Under the pieces are notes generated by a model. That model was given only the letters and a program-made list of their open reading frames with translations, searched no databases and had not been told where the DNA came from. 16,071 nt of DNA from contig JAJXYG010000271.1 in assembly GCA_021780705.1 (NCBI GenBank), positions 1-16,071 of the forward strand, written 5' to 3'. Shown here in pieces: positions 8,352-15,195 of this stretch (positions within the stretch are counted from its first letter, which is position 1; the number at the start of each line of letters is the position of its first letter). Source of the DNA: Bacteroidota bacterium. GTDB lineage: Bacteria; Bacteroidota; Bacteroidia; Chitinophagales; Chitinophagaceae. The translations under genes were made by a program, and so were the position numbers.

Positions 8352-8406
8352 AGATATCTTAACCGGTATGGCAAGGGAGAATCCCTGCCGGCTCTCAAAG
8401 ATATCT
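8352..8406. terminator. Long imperfect hairpin between convergent genes
   Basis: AGATATCTT (8352-8360) pairs perfectly with AAGATATCT (8398-8406). Inside, GGC-AGGGA (8370-8378, with one bulged A) pairs with TCCCTGCC (8382-8389) around a GAA loop. The structure sits between the plus-strand phospholipase-like gene and the minus-strand pspC gene and contains the pspC stop codon. Neither strand shows a T-tract, so an intrinsic terminator is uncertain; a 3'-end stabilising hairpin is the other option. A tandem 9-bp repeat (GCAGATATC twice, 8341-8358) overlaps its left edge. Confidence 0.4.
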
Positions 8407-8616
8407 CAGGGGATTTCTGCGGGAATTCTGTATGTAATTCTTGACGTTCATCCAGAATGCCAGGAAAAGGTAAAAAATTACCGGGGATCCCAGGGTCAAA
8501 AATGAAATATAAATAAAGTATCTTCTGATCACTGAAGTGGCAATACCCATTTTTTCGCCTATGGCTGTGCACACTCCAAAAACCTGCCATTCAATAAAAT
8601 GCTTGATTTTATACAT
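8395..8616 (-). CDS. PspC-domain membrane protein
   Basis: The 73-residue protein is almost entirely a PspC domain (about 3-60): an amphipathic N-terminal part with FIEWQVFGVCTAIGEKMGI, then one membrane helix at about 33-55. PspC proteins take part in envelope-stress (phage shock) responses, where they sense membrane damage or toxin-antitoxin-like membrane effects. Short PspC-only proteins are common in Bacteroidota, usually without pspA or pspF neighbours, and none are seen here. A TAGCTTTG promoter box ends only 4 nt before the ATG, so the mRNA may be almost leaderless. The gene may also be reached by transcription from the small secreted-protein gene upstream. Confidence 0.85.
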   Translation of the reverse strand: MYKIKHFIEWQVFGVCTAIGEKMGIATSVIRRYFIYISFLTLGSPVIFYLFLAFWMNVKNYIQNSRRNPLRYL

Positions 8617-8620
8617 GTAT

Positions 8621-8628
8621 CAAAGCTA
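8621..8628 (-). promoter_or_regulatory. Candidate -7 box of pspC
   Basis: On the minus strand the bases read TAGCTTTG, an exact TAnnTTTG match. It lies 4 nt upstream of the pspC ATG, so the predicted transcription start falls at or next to the start codon. No TTG lies 17-23 nt upstream, which lowers confidence. Confidence 0.3.
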
Positions 8629-8694
8629 AAAAATATTTGCCTAATTTCACATTCCTCTTCCAATTTTAAGAATGCATTTAGCGAGTGCAATGCG

Positions 8695-8717
8695 GACCCG
8701 GGCCTTATAGGCGGGTC
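8695..8717 (-). terminator. Hairpin at the stop codon of the secreted-protein gene
   Basis: GACCCG (8695-8700) pairs exactly with CGGGTC (8712-8717), and two further C-G pairs can form inside around the loop. The TAA stop of the minus-strand gene (8705-8707) falls in the loop. No T-tract follows on the minus strand, so termination is only possible, not shown. Confidence 0.3.
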
Positions 8718-9070
8718 AATCCTTTCAGAGGCCAGGCAGAAGCCCTCTGGTCGCAATCATCACGAAGAACCTTGATAAACAGGCTATCCTCCTTTAATTC
8801 AAATTGATAGAGGGCATCAGAATTGTCCATACAATCGCTTTGGCCCGCAATCTTCCTCAGCGCCAGGGTATCATTATGCACCGAAAACTGCATGATTTCT
8901 ATGGTTTGGGAATCCGGGGTATTTACAAGTAGGGTATCCGCCTTAAAATGAAGCACCAATTCCACTGAATCAGGAGCCTGGAAAGTACCTTTCCAGTCCG
9001 TATGGGCAAGCTGGCCGACAGCAGCTCCTGAAAACAGCACCACTAGCAATAGCAAGGATATTTTTCTCAT
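8705..9070 (-). CDS. Small secreted protein of unknown function
   Basis: The 121-residue protein begins with a clear Sec signal peptide (basic MRK, hydrophobic core, likely cut AVG|Q at about 19-20). The mature part of about 100 residues alternates polar and hydrophobic residues in short strand-like blocks (SVELVLHF, DTLLVN, LYQFELKED, SLFIKVL), suggesting a small beta-barrel or lipocalin-like fold. C80 and C106 are the only cysteines and could form a periplasmic disulfide. No lipobox and no catalytic motif are seen. It is divergent from aconitase and 88 nt upstream of pspC. Function unknown. Confidence 0.75.
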   Translation of the reverse strand: MRKISLLLLVVLFSGAAVGQLAHTDWKGTFQAPDSVELVLHFKADTLLVNTPDSQTIEIMQFSVHNDTLALRKIAGQSDCMDNSDALYQFELKEDSLFIKVLRDDCDQRASAWPLKGLTRL

Positions 9071-9125
9071 AATTATAGTTACTTTACAATTTCCACTGAA
9101 ATTAAGGAATTCCAGACTAAAAATT

Positions 9126-9137
9126 CAGGGGACCCTG
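9126..9137. promoter_or_regulatory. Palindrome upstream of the aconitase promoter
   Basis: CAGGGGACCCTG is a perfect inverted repeat (CAGGG and CCCTG around GA). It sits 25 nt before the candidate aconitase -7 box, in the divergent region shared with the small secreted-protein gene. The position suits an operator, but the binding protein is unknown. Confidence 0.3.
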
Positions 9138-9162
9138 GGAAATTTCTTGAATTGATTTTAAG

Positions 9163-9170
9163 TAAATTTG
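9163..9170 (+). promoter_or_regulatory. Candidate -7 box of aconitase
   Basis: TAAATTTG matches TAnnTTTG exactly and would start transcription near 9177, leaving a leader of about 64 nt before the ATG. A TTG at 9147-9149 is closer (13 nt) than the usual 17-23 nt, so the -33 element is not convincing. Confidence 0.45.
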
Positions 9171-9240
9171 CACTCGTTCTGCCATTTTGGTTATAAATGG
9201 AACATATACCTTGTTTTCACCTAATTAAAACTTCTCAATT

Positions 9241-11517
9241 ATGGTATTTGATTTGGACATGATAAAAAAGATCTACGCGAATTATTCCGGCAAACTGGCC
9301 GCGGCGCGTAAAGTGGTTCCCCATCCCCTGACCCTGACTGAAAAGATTCTCTATACCCACCTTTGGCAGGGCAATGCAGACAAGGCTTATGGCAGAGGCA
9401 AGGATTATGTGGATTTTGCCCCGGACCGGGTGGCCATGCAGGACGCTACTGCCCAAATGGCACTGCTTCAGTTTATGCAATCGGGAAGGACCCAAGTTTC
9501 TGTGCCTTCCACGGTACATTGCGACCACTTGATTCAGGCAGAAGTAGGAGCAGGTCCTGACCTGAACCGGGCAAAAGATCAAAATAAGGAGGTATATGAT
9601 TTCCTTTCATCGGTTTCAAACAAATATGGAATCGGTTTCTGGAAGCCGGGTGCAGGGATCATCCACCAGGTGGTACTGGAAAACTATGCTTTTCCTGGCG
9701 GCATGATGATTGGCACGGATTCCCACACGGTCAATGCCGGAGGATTAGGTACTATTGCCATAGGGGTTGGAGGTGCGGATGCCTGCGATGTGATGGCAGG
9801 ATTGCCCTGGGAACTCAAATTCCCGAAACTCATTGGAGTAAAACTCACCGGAAAACTGAATGGATGGACGGCTTCAAAGGATATCATACTTAAAGTGGCA
9901 GGGATTCTTACCGTCAAAGGGGGTACCGGTGCCATTCTGGAGTATTTTGGAGAAGGGGCCACCTCCCTGAGCTGTACGGGTAAAGGCACTATTTGCAATA
10001 TGGGTGCCGAAATTGGAGCCACCACTTCCATATTTGGATATGACCGCAAGATGGCCGATTACCTTAGAGGCACCGGAAGGGCCGAAGTAGCTGATGCAGC
10101 AGACAACCTGGCTGCAGACCTGACCGGAGATCCTGAAGTATATGCCAATCCAGAAAAATATTTTGACCAGGTAATAGAAATTAATCTTTCTGAACTGGAG
10201 CCCCATATAAACGGTCCGTTTACCCCGGACCTGGCATGGCCGATTTCCAAATTCGCTGCTGCGGTGAAGGAAAATGGCTGGCCAGAAACCCTGGAGGTTG
10301 GGCTTATTGGTTCCTGCACGAACTCCTCCTATGAGGACATTACCCGGGCTGCCTCCATCGCAGCCCAAGCCACAGAGCACGGGCTCAAGGCAAAGAGTGA
10401 ATTTACCATTACCCCCGGATCCGAACAGGTGCGCTATACAGTGGAAAGAGACGGGTACCTGGGCACCTTTGAGAAGATGGGCGGGGTAGTATTGGCCAAT
10501 GCCTGCGGTCCCTGCATCGGTCAATGGGCCAGGCACTCCAAGGATCCGAACAAGAAGAATTCCATCGTCACTTCCTATAATAGAAATTTTGCCAAAAGAA
10601 ACGACGGCAACCCCAATACCCATGCCTTTGTTGCTTCCCCGGAATTGACCACCGCATTGGCCATTGCAGGCAGCCTTACCTTCAACCCGCTTACTGACTA
10701 CCTTACCAATGAAAAAGGTGAGAAAATCAAGCTGGATGAACCTCAGGGTATTGAAATGCCCATCAAAGGTTTTGCAGTAGATGATCCGGGATATCAGGCT
10801 CCCGCAAAAGATGGCAGCAAGGTGGAGGTGATCGTGTCACCCACCTCAGACCGCCTTCAGATCCTGGCCCCTTTTGCGGCTTGGGAAGGAAAGGATATTT
10901 TGGGCCTCCGCCTGCTTATCAAAGCCAAAGGGAAATGTACCACCGACCATATTTCTATGGCGGGTCCATGGCTCAAATACCGGGGTCACCTGGATAACAT
11001 CAGCAATAACCTGCTGATCGGCGCAGTAAACTATTTCAACGAGAAGACCAATTTGGTAAAGAATGAACTGACAGGGGCCTATGGACCTCTGCCGGAAACC
11101 CAACGGGCCTATAAGGCTGCCGGGGTTGGCACCATTATCGTGGGAGATGAAAATTACGGGGAAGGTTCTTCCAGGGAACATGCGGCCATGGAACCCAGGC
11201 ATCTGGGTGTAAGGGCTGTGCTTGTGAAATCATTTGCCCGGATACATGAAACCAACCTCAAAAAACAAGGAATGCTCGCATTGACCTTTGTCAATAAGGA
11301 GGATTACGACAAGATTCAGGAAGATGACTTGATTGACATCACCGGGCTTACTGGGTTTTCTCAGAACAAGCCTTTGGGAATTACCCTTCACCATAAGGAT
11401 GGATCTACTGAAAGCTTTGAGGTGAACCACACCTATAACGACCAGCAGATAGAATGGTTTAAAGCAGGGGGTGCACTCAATATCATCCGGCGCCAGTTTA
11501 GTGAAGGAGCCAAATAA
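9241..11517 (+). CDS. acn: Aconitate hydratase (mitochondrial-type)
   Basis: The 758-residue enzyme converts citrate to isocitrate via cis-aconitate in the TCA cycle. The three cysteines that bind the [4Fe-4S] cluster are C359 in [10 protein letters not shown] and C422 and C425 in [10 protein letters not shown]. Other family blocks are [13 protein letters not shown], the GTDSHT loop and, in the C-terminal swivel domain, EGSSREHAA with the catalytic-type S644-R645. Length and motif order fit the mitochondrial ACO2-like class, not the longer AcnA (about 890) or the AcnB type. The ATG follows a 170-bp divergent intergenic region carrying a TAAATTTG box. The gene is monocistronic, ending 20 nt before a strong hairpin terminator. 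Nothing appears truncated. Confidence 0.97.
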   Translation: MVFDLDMIKKIYANYSGKLAAARKVVPHPLTLTEKILYTHLWQGNADKAYGRGKDYVDFAPDRVAMQDATAQMALLQFMQSGRTQVSVPSTVHCDHLIQAEVGAGPDLNRAKDQNKEVYDFLSSVSNKYGIGFWKPGAGIIHQVVLENYAFPGGMMIGTDSHTVNAGGLGTIAIGVGGADACDVMAGLPWELKFPKLIGVKLTGKLNGWTASKDIILKVAGILTVKGGTGAILEYFGEGATSLSCTGKGTICNMGAEIGATTSIFGYDRKMADYLRGTGRAEVADAADNLAADLTGDPEVYANPEKYFDQVIEINLSELEPHINGPFTPDLAWPISKFAAAVKENGWPETLEVGLIGSCTNSSYEDITRAASIAAQATEHGLKAKSEFTITPGSEQVRYTVERDGYLGTFEKMGGVVLANACGPCIGQWARHSKDPNKKNSIVTSYNRNFAKRNDGNPNTHAFVASPELTTALAIAGSLTFNPLTDYLTNEKGEKIKLDEPQGIEMPIKGFAVDDPGYQAPAKDGSKVEVIVSPTSDRLQILAPFAAWEGKDILGLRLLIKAKGKCTTDHISMAGPWLKYRGHLDNISNNLLIGAVNYFNEKTNLVKNELTGAYGPLPETQRAYKAAGVGTIIVGDENYGEGSSREHAAMEPRHLGVRAVLVKSFARIHETNLKKQGMLALTFVNKEDYDKIQEDDLIDITGLTGFSQNKPLGITLHHKDGSTESFEVNHTYNDQQIEWFKAGGALNIIRRQFSEGAK

Positions 11518-11537
11518 TCAGCTCTTCCTCTATATGC

Positions 11538-11570
11538 AATTAAGGCGAAACCGTGGGTTTCGCCTTAATT
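11538..11570. terminator. Strong bidirectional terminator after aconitase
   Basis: AATTAAGGCGAAACC (11538-11552) and GGTTTCGCCTTAATT (11556-11570) form a perfect 15-bp stem with a GTG loop, followed on the plus strand by TTATTT. The stem ends are AT-only, so U-rich RNA is produced on both strands. It sits between convergent aconitase and the BI-1 gene and can serve both. Confidence 0.9.
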
Positions 11571-11608
11571 TTATTTCCTACCCTAAAACAGGTAATGGGA
11601 CAAATAAG

Positions 11609-12352
11609 TTATCTCCTTCTGTCGCCAAAAAGGCTGAGCAAAAACAGGAAGATGTTAATGAAATCGAGGTAAAGGTTTAGCGCGCCCAATACGGAAATCT
11701 TTTTGGTATCCTGTATGGATACATCGTCATACTCCAGACCTTCTCCGATTCTCTTTAATTTCTGGACATCATAGGCAGTAAGGCCGGTAAAGACCATCAC
11801 TCCAATAATGCTGATCAAATAGTCCAGTCCGCTACTGTGGAGGAAGAAGTTGATGATCATCGCGATGAAGACCCCGATGACCCCCATGATCATGATCCTG
11901 CCGAATTTGGTGAGGTCCTGATGGGTCGTATACCCCATAAAGGCCATTACTCCAAACATGGCAGAAGCGGAAAGGAAACACCCTAAAATAGAACCGGGAG
12001 TATAATAAAGCAGGATAAAACTGAAACTGATCCCGTTTATCATGGCATAAGCCAGAAACAACGCCATCAGGGCAGTGGCAGACAATCTACGGTAACCGAA
12101 AGACATAATCAGGACAAATCCAATTGGTGCAAACATGGTGATCATACCCAGTCCGGTAAGTCCTCCGAGAGGGGAACGCAGGTAGCTAAGCAATTGATCG
12201 TTGATTGAAAATTGCCAGGCAAAAAAAGCCGATACCCCCAGAGCCACAAACATGAGCATGAATACGTTGGCAATGAATGACCGGGAACGCACTTGTTCCC
12301 CGGTCGGGGTGTAGGAAATCGTATAATTCTTATCAGGTTTTAATAAATCCAT
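11609..12352 (-). CDS. Bax inhibitor-1/YccA family membrane protein
   Basis: The 247-residue protein has about seven membrane helices (roughly 27-46, 68-84, 92-115, 118-138, 152-172, 176-193 and 220-242) after a short cytoplasmic N-terminus. The family signature is clear in GLTAYDVQKLK (D195) and LNLYLDFINIFLFLL (D230). These two aspartates probably correspond to the di-aspartyl pH sensor of Bacillus YetJ, a calcium-leak channel of the family; that correspondence is inference. Bacterial members are linked to Ca2+ leak, membrane-protein quality control and stress tolerance. The gene converges on aconitase across the shared terminator. Upstream lies a 185-nt spacer with several inverted repeats, then the SET-domain gene on the same strand. 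Confidence 0.93.
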   Translation of the reverse strand: MDLLKPDKNYTISYTPTGEQVRSRSFIANVFMLMFVALGVSAFFAWQFSINDQLLSYLRSPLGGLTGLGMITMFAPIGFVLIMSFGYRRLSATALMALFLAYAMINGISFSFILLYYTPGSILGCFLSASAMFGVMAFMGYTTHQDLTKFGRIMIMGVIGVFIAMIINFFLHSSGLDYLISIIGVMVFTGLTAYDVQKLKRIGEGLEYDDVSIQDTKKISVLGALNLYLDFINIFLFLLSLFGDRRR

Positions 12353-12386
12353 AAATTTTAATTTTCAGTAAAATTAAGAAGGATTC

Positions 12387-12489
12387 CCGTGTAAACCGAG
12401 AACACGGAAAAAATTTAAGATTTTTATTACCAGTTTACTGGACTGAGAATCAACCCTCTTGTGGTTAGGGAGTCCGGGAGGCCTCCTGG
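12387..12489. repeat. Cluster of three inverted repeats upstream of the BI-1 gene
   Basis: Three dyads lie in the 185-nt gap between the SET gene and the BI-1 gene. They are CCGTGT/ACACGG (12387-12392 and 12402-12407), CCAGTTTACTGG (12430-12441, perfect), and CCGGGAGGCCTCCTGG (12474-12489, one mismatch). The last lies inside a weaker GTTA/TAAC outer pairing. They may terminate the SET transcript or regulate the BI-1 gene. No exact TAnnTTTG box is seen for the BI-1 gene. Confidence 0.5.
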
Positions 12490-12537
12490 TAACACCTACC
12501 CCCTCATCTTTTGAAGGAGCCCCACTCCCAAAGCGCC

Positions 12538-12927
12538 TTATTCTTGGTCAGTTTGAAACCACACCTTCCTGGAATCATTCCAGTCCCCATTGTAATTGAT
12601 GGTCAACTCCTCCCCGACTTCAATATTTCTGACTGTCCTGACTTCAATGGTTTCATTTTCAAAGTCCATGAAATATTCACAATTACTCCTGTAATCGTGA
12701 TTATACATAGGAATAAACCCAAGCGCCATGCAACATTCTAATTGTTTGTCACCCCATTCAAATATATAATCATGCAGCAGGGTTTGATCCAGCAACTTGC
12801 GGTCTTCAGAACCCATGACAATTACCGGGGAAATCTCCACGGTTTTCCCGGGGGGAATCCTTTCTCTGGTAAAGACCCCTCTGCCTTTTGACTCAACTGT
12901 CTTTAAATATAAATAGGGTTTTATCAT
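12538..12927 (-). CDS. Minimal SET-domain protein (putative lysine methyltransferase)
   Basis: The 129-residue protein consists only of a SET domain, the fold of S-adenosylmethionine-dependent protein-lysine methyltransferases. SKGRGVF (13-19) fits the N-terminal SAM-binding loop, NHDYRSN (76-82) the NHS-type motif that threads the pseudoknot, and GEELTINYNG (105-114) the C-terminal part with the catalytic-type Y112. There is no pre-SET or post-SET cysteine cluster, so substrate recognition must come from the domain itself or a partner. No signal peptide is present. Bacterial substrates are mostly unknown. It is upstream of the BI-1 gene on the same strand, but 185 nt and several dyads separate them, so co-transcription is uncertain. 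Confidence 0.85.
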   Translation of the reverse strand: MIKPYLYLKTVESKGRGVFTRERIPPGKTVEISPVIVMGSEDRKLLDQTLLHDYIFEWGDKQLECCMALGFIPMYNHDYRSNCEYFMDFENETIEVRTVRNIEVGEELTINYNGDWNDSRKVWFQTDQE

Positions 12928-12946
12928 TCAATTATTTTAAACTAAG

Positions 12947-13159
12947 TCAACTATCCAATTGCCCCAGCCAAATATGCCGGAGTTTCCATTGGCTGTTACT
13001 TCTTATTAGAAATCTGTACTCCCCCCCTTGTGATTGGAAAGTACCGTTGAGGTTATTCTTCTTCCAACTTTTAAGGATATTTTCCCTTAAATGATGTGCC
13101 GTTTTAGCCTTTACCCATTTTGACAGTTCATTCCAGTTTAGAACAGCCCTGGTCCCCAT
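12947..13159 (-). CDS. Doubtful small ORF, unknown
   Basis: From the internal ATG the product is 70 residues; a TTG start at 13187-13189 would give 80. It is basic and soluble, rich in Trp, Lys and Asn (for example WNELSKWVKAKTAHHLREN), with no signal peptide or membrane segment. I do not recognise it. The composition is protein-like, but there is no conserved neighbour or clear leader, and a G7 homopolymer inside the frame makes a frameshifted remnant possible. Confidence 0.25.
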   Translation of the reverse strand: MGTRAVLNWNELSKWVKAKTAHHLRENILKSWKKNNLNGTFQSQGGEYRFLIRSNSQWKLRHIWLGQLDS

Positions 13160-13388
13160 GAATATTTTCCCTATTGATAGCAATTCCAAAAGGATGGAAA
13201 GAACTGACCCGTTTTAATTATTATACTTCCCTCCTACTTTCCTTCTTATTTAAAAAAAACCAAAATAAAGATAGAATCCTTTTTTCAAAATTGAATCCAT
13301 CCACCTCATCTGAATCCAACGTCGATTAAATAACAATAGGAAGAATACACTATTTTGCAGGTAAGCATAAAGATTGTATCCAACCACT

Positions 13389-13422
13389 TTGATGGTTTGA
13401 ATGTGGATGATGGCTACCTTTG
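13389..13422 (+). promoter_or_regulatory. Candidate mgtE promoter
   Basis: TTG at 13389-13391 and TACCTTTG at 13415-13422 are separated by 23 nt, at the upper limit of the Bacteroidota pattern TTG-N17-23-TAnnTTTG. This is the only candidate in the window with both elements. Transcription would start near 13429, giving a leader of about 120 nt before mgtE. Confidence 0.45.
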
Positions 13423-13427
13423 CCTGA

Positions 13428-13438
13428 TACCACTGGTA
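13428..13438. promoter_or_regulatory. Palindrome at the predicted mgtE start site
   Basis: TACCACTGGTA is a perfect inverted repeat with a single central base. It begins 5 nt after the -7 box and so would cover the transcription start, a common operator position. No regulator is identified. Confidence 0.3.
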
Positions 13439-13547
13439 AGTAAAGGCGTAACCAGGATGAGCAGCTTGGATCCCACCGGTTAAGACCGAAGGATTTTGCG
13501 CTCCATTATATAAATTAATTTTCGACAATTAAAATGCATCCTCCCTA

Positions 13548-14951
13548 ATGCCTGAACAAGACGATCTGACGATACAGGATCAATATGAAGAAATCCTTCA
13601 TAATGGCACTGACCAGGATATCTTCAATTTCCTGAATCAGCAGAATATTAGTGATCTGGCAGAACTCATTGACGAAAATGAGGACTTGGAAATGGAGGTC
13701 ATCCAGCACCTTTCGATCCACCGGGCTGCAGGCCTGTTCAAGATACTGGAGCACTCCAGCCAGAAAAGGATTATTAAAAACCTGCCTCCTGTCAAAAGCG
13801 CAGAGTTGCTCAATGAGATGCAGGCCGATGACCGTACCGCCTTTCTGGAAGACCTCCCAAATGAAGTAGTGCGGGAACTGGTGAAGACCCTGACACCTGA
13901 AGAACGCAAGATTACACTTTCCTTGCTCGGTTATCCTGAAAACAGTGTCGGCAGGCTAATGACTCCCGATTATGTATATGTGCATGAAAACAATACCGTA
14001 GCCGAGGTTTTGGATATCATCCGGCATGTAGGCAAGGATACCGAAACCATTGATGTGATCTATGTGATCAATGATCATGGAGAACTCCTGGATGACATTA
14101 GGATCAGGGAATTCATCCTGGCACCCCCTGAAAAGAAGGTAAGTGAGATGATGGACGGCAGATATATTGAACTCAATGTGAACGATGACCAGGAAACAGC
14201 CAACGAGGTTTTTAAGATGAATAACAGGGTAGCCCTTCCAGTTGTAGATGACTATAATGTCCTGCTGGGCATTGTGACCATCGATGATGTATTGTGGGTA
14301 GCCAATGAAGAATTTGGAGAGGACATTCAGAAGATCGGGGGTTCGGAAGCTCTGGACCAGCCCTATCTGGAGACTCCTTTCTTTAAGCTGATCCGAAAAA
14401 GGGTCGGCTGGCTGATCATATTGTTTCTGAGTGAAATGCTGACAGCCACAGCCATGGCTTTCTATAATGATGAACTGGCTAAGGTGATCGTGCTAACCAA
14501 CTTCATTCCTTTAATTATGAGTAGCGGGGGTAATAGTGGCTCTCAGGCTTCTACCCTGATCATCCAGGCCATGGCATTGGGAGAAGTGACCCTCGCTGAT
14601 TGGTGGAGGGTGATGCGTCGTGAAATACTCTCGGGGTTGACACTGGGAGTCATATTGGGCTTTATCGGATTTTGCAGGATCACTCTTTGGAGTTTTTTGA
14701 TGCATCATGGTATCATGTCTGATATTTACGGTCTGCACTGGTTTCTCATCGCTACTACGGTAAGTTGTTCCCTGGTGGGAGTGGTTCTTTGGGGTTCCCT
14801 GACCGGAAGCATGCTACCCATTGTCCTGAAAAAATTAGGGGCTGACCCTGCTTCATCTTCTGCCCCCTTTGTAGCCACCCTGGTGGACGTTACAGGGTTG
14901 ATTATATTTTTTAATGTGGCCCTGTTTTTCCTGAAGGGAATTCTCCTGTGA
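13548..14951 (+). CDS. mgtE: Magnesium transporter MgtE
   Basis: The 467-residue protein has the full MgtE plan. It starts with a cytoplasmic N domain of short helices (about 24-130). Paired CBS domains follow (about 137-198, LMTPDYVYVHENNTVAEVLDI, and 200-255, ALPVVDDYNVLLGIVTIDDV), then a plug helix and five membrane helices (about 286-467). PLIMSSGGNSGSQAS and APFVATLVDVTGLIIFF are the pore-lining blocks, and D447 corresponds to the pore-entry Asp (D432) of Thermus MgtE that coordinates Mg2+. The channel admits Mg2+ across the inner membrane and is closed when Mg2+ fills sites in the N/CBS domains. The ATG at 13548 follows a candidate promoter and a leader of about 120 nt. An earlier ATG at 13534 ends after four codons. 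Confidence 0.95.
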   Translation: MPEQDDLTIQDQYEEILHNGTDQDIFNFLNQQNISDLAELIDENEDLEMEVIQHLSIHRAAGLFKILEHSSQKRIIKNLPPVKSAELLNEMQADDRTAFLEDLPNEVVRELVKTLTPEERKITLSLLGYPENSVGRLMTPDYVYVHENNTVAEVLDIIRHVGKDTETIDVIYVINDHGELLDDIRIREFILAPPEKKVSEMMDGRYIELNVNDDQETANEVFKMNNRVALPVVDDYNVLLGIVTIDDVLWVANEEFGEDIQKIGGSEALDQPYLETPFFKLIRKRVGWLIILFLSEMLTATAMAFYNDELAKVIVLTNFIPLIMSSGGNSGSQASTLIIQAMALGEVTLADWWRVMRREILSGLTLGVILGFIGFCRITLWSFLMHHGIMSDIYGLHWFLIATTVSCSLVGVVLWGSLTGSMLPIVLKKLGADPASSSAPFVATLVDVTGLIIFFNVALFFLKGILL

Positions 14952-14969
14952 CCTGCAGTGTGATTTCGC

Positions 14970-15018
14970 GTGGGGCTTCCTATGATAAAAAGGTACCATA
15001 AGTCATATCGAACCCCAC
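14970..15018 (+). other. Structured segment between mgtE and glmS
   Basis: GTGGGG (14970-14975) pairs with CCCCAC (15013-15018), and TATGA (14981-14985) pairs with TCATA (15003-15007). A symmetric 5x5 internal region between them can add a U-A and a G-U pair. The 17-nt apical loop contains GGTACC. A smaller hairpin, TGCCA/TGGCA, follows at 15062-15082. No T-tract follows, so a plain intrinsic terminator is not supported. It could end the mgtE transcript or form a glmS leader structure. Confidence 0.4.
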
Positions 15019-15195
15019 CGCATTCATCTAAGGATTTATATGGAAAAGGGGTTATTTTAGATGCCACTTGATAAATATGGCACACCCTCATTATTGTTAA
15101 TTTGTAATCTATTCTCCATGAGTTAATTTTACAATAGAATCTGTGAATACGCGTTTTAATAGATTATTATTATAGCAAACCAAAAAAGCTAAATT

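Larger units (their letters stand above)
13250..13528 (-). pseudogene. Possible surface-protein fragment
   Basis: This minus-strand frame opens only at TTG and begins with a stretch containing NPSVLTGG and GYAFTYQWYQ (residues about 13-34). It resembles the Ig-like repeats of Bacteroidota surface adhesins, where a TG..YTYQW pattern is typical. After that the frame turns into a hydrophobic sequence with no such character, as expected after a frameshift. It overlaps the candidate mgtE promoter on the other strand, and the resemblance may be chance. Confidence 0.15.
12928..13547. other. AT-rich, gene-poor stretch before mgtE
   Basis: These 620 bases lie between the divergent SET gene and mgtE. 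They look more AT-rich than the flanking genes and hold no confidently recognisable gene. Two minus-strand ORFs are present (12947-13159 and about 13250-13528), neither with a known family. A G7 run (C7 at 13021-13027 on the plus strand) lies inside the first ORF. The right end carries the probable mgtE promoter and a palindrome. The stretch may contain gene remnants. Confidence 0.5.

Noticed and set aside
9874..10623. 249-codon minus-strand ORF inside aconitase.
   Set aside because: It is antisense to the Fe-S cysteine region of a complete aconitase; open only because of codon bias.
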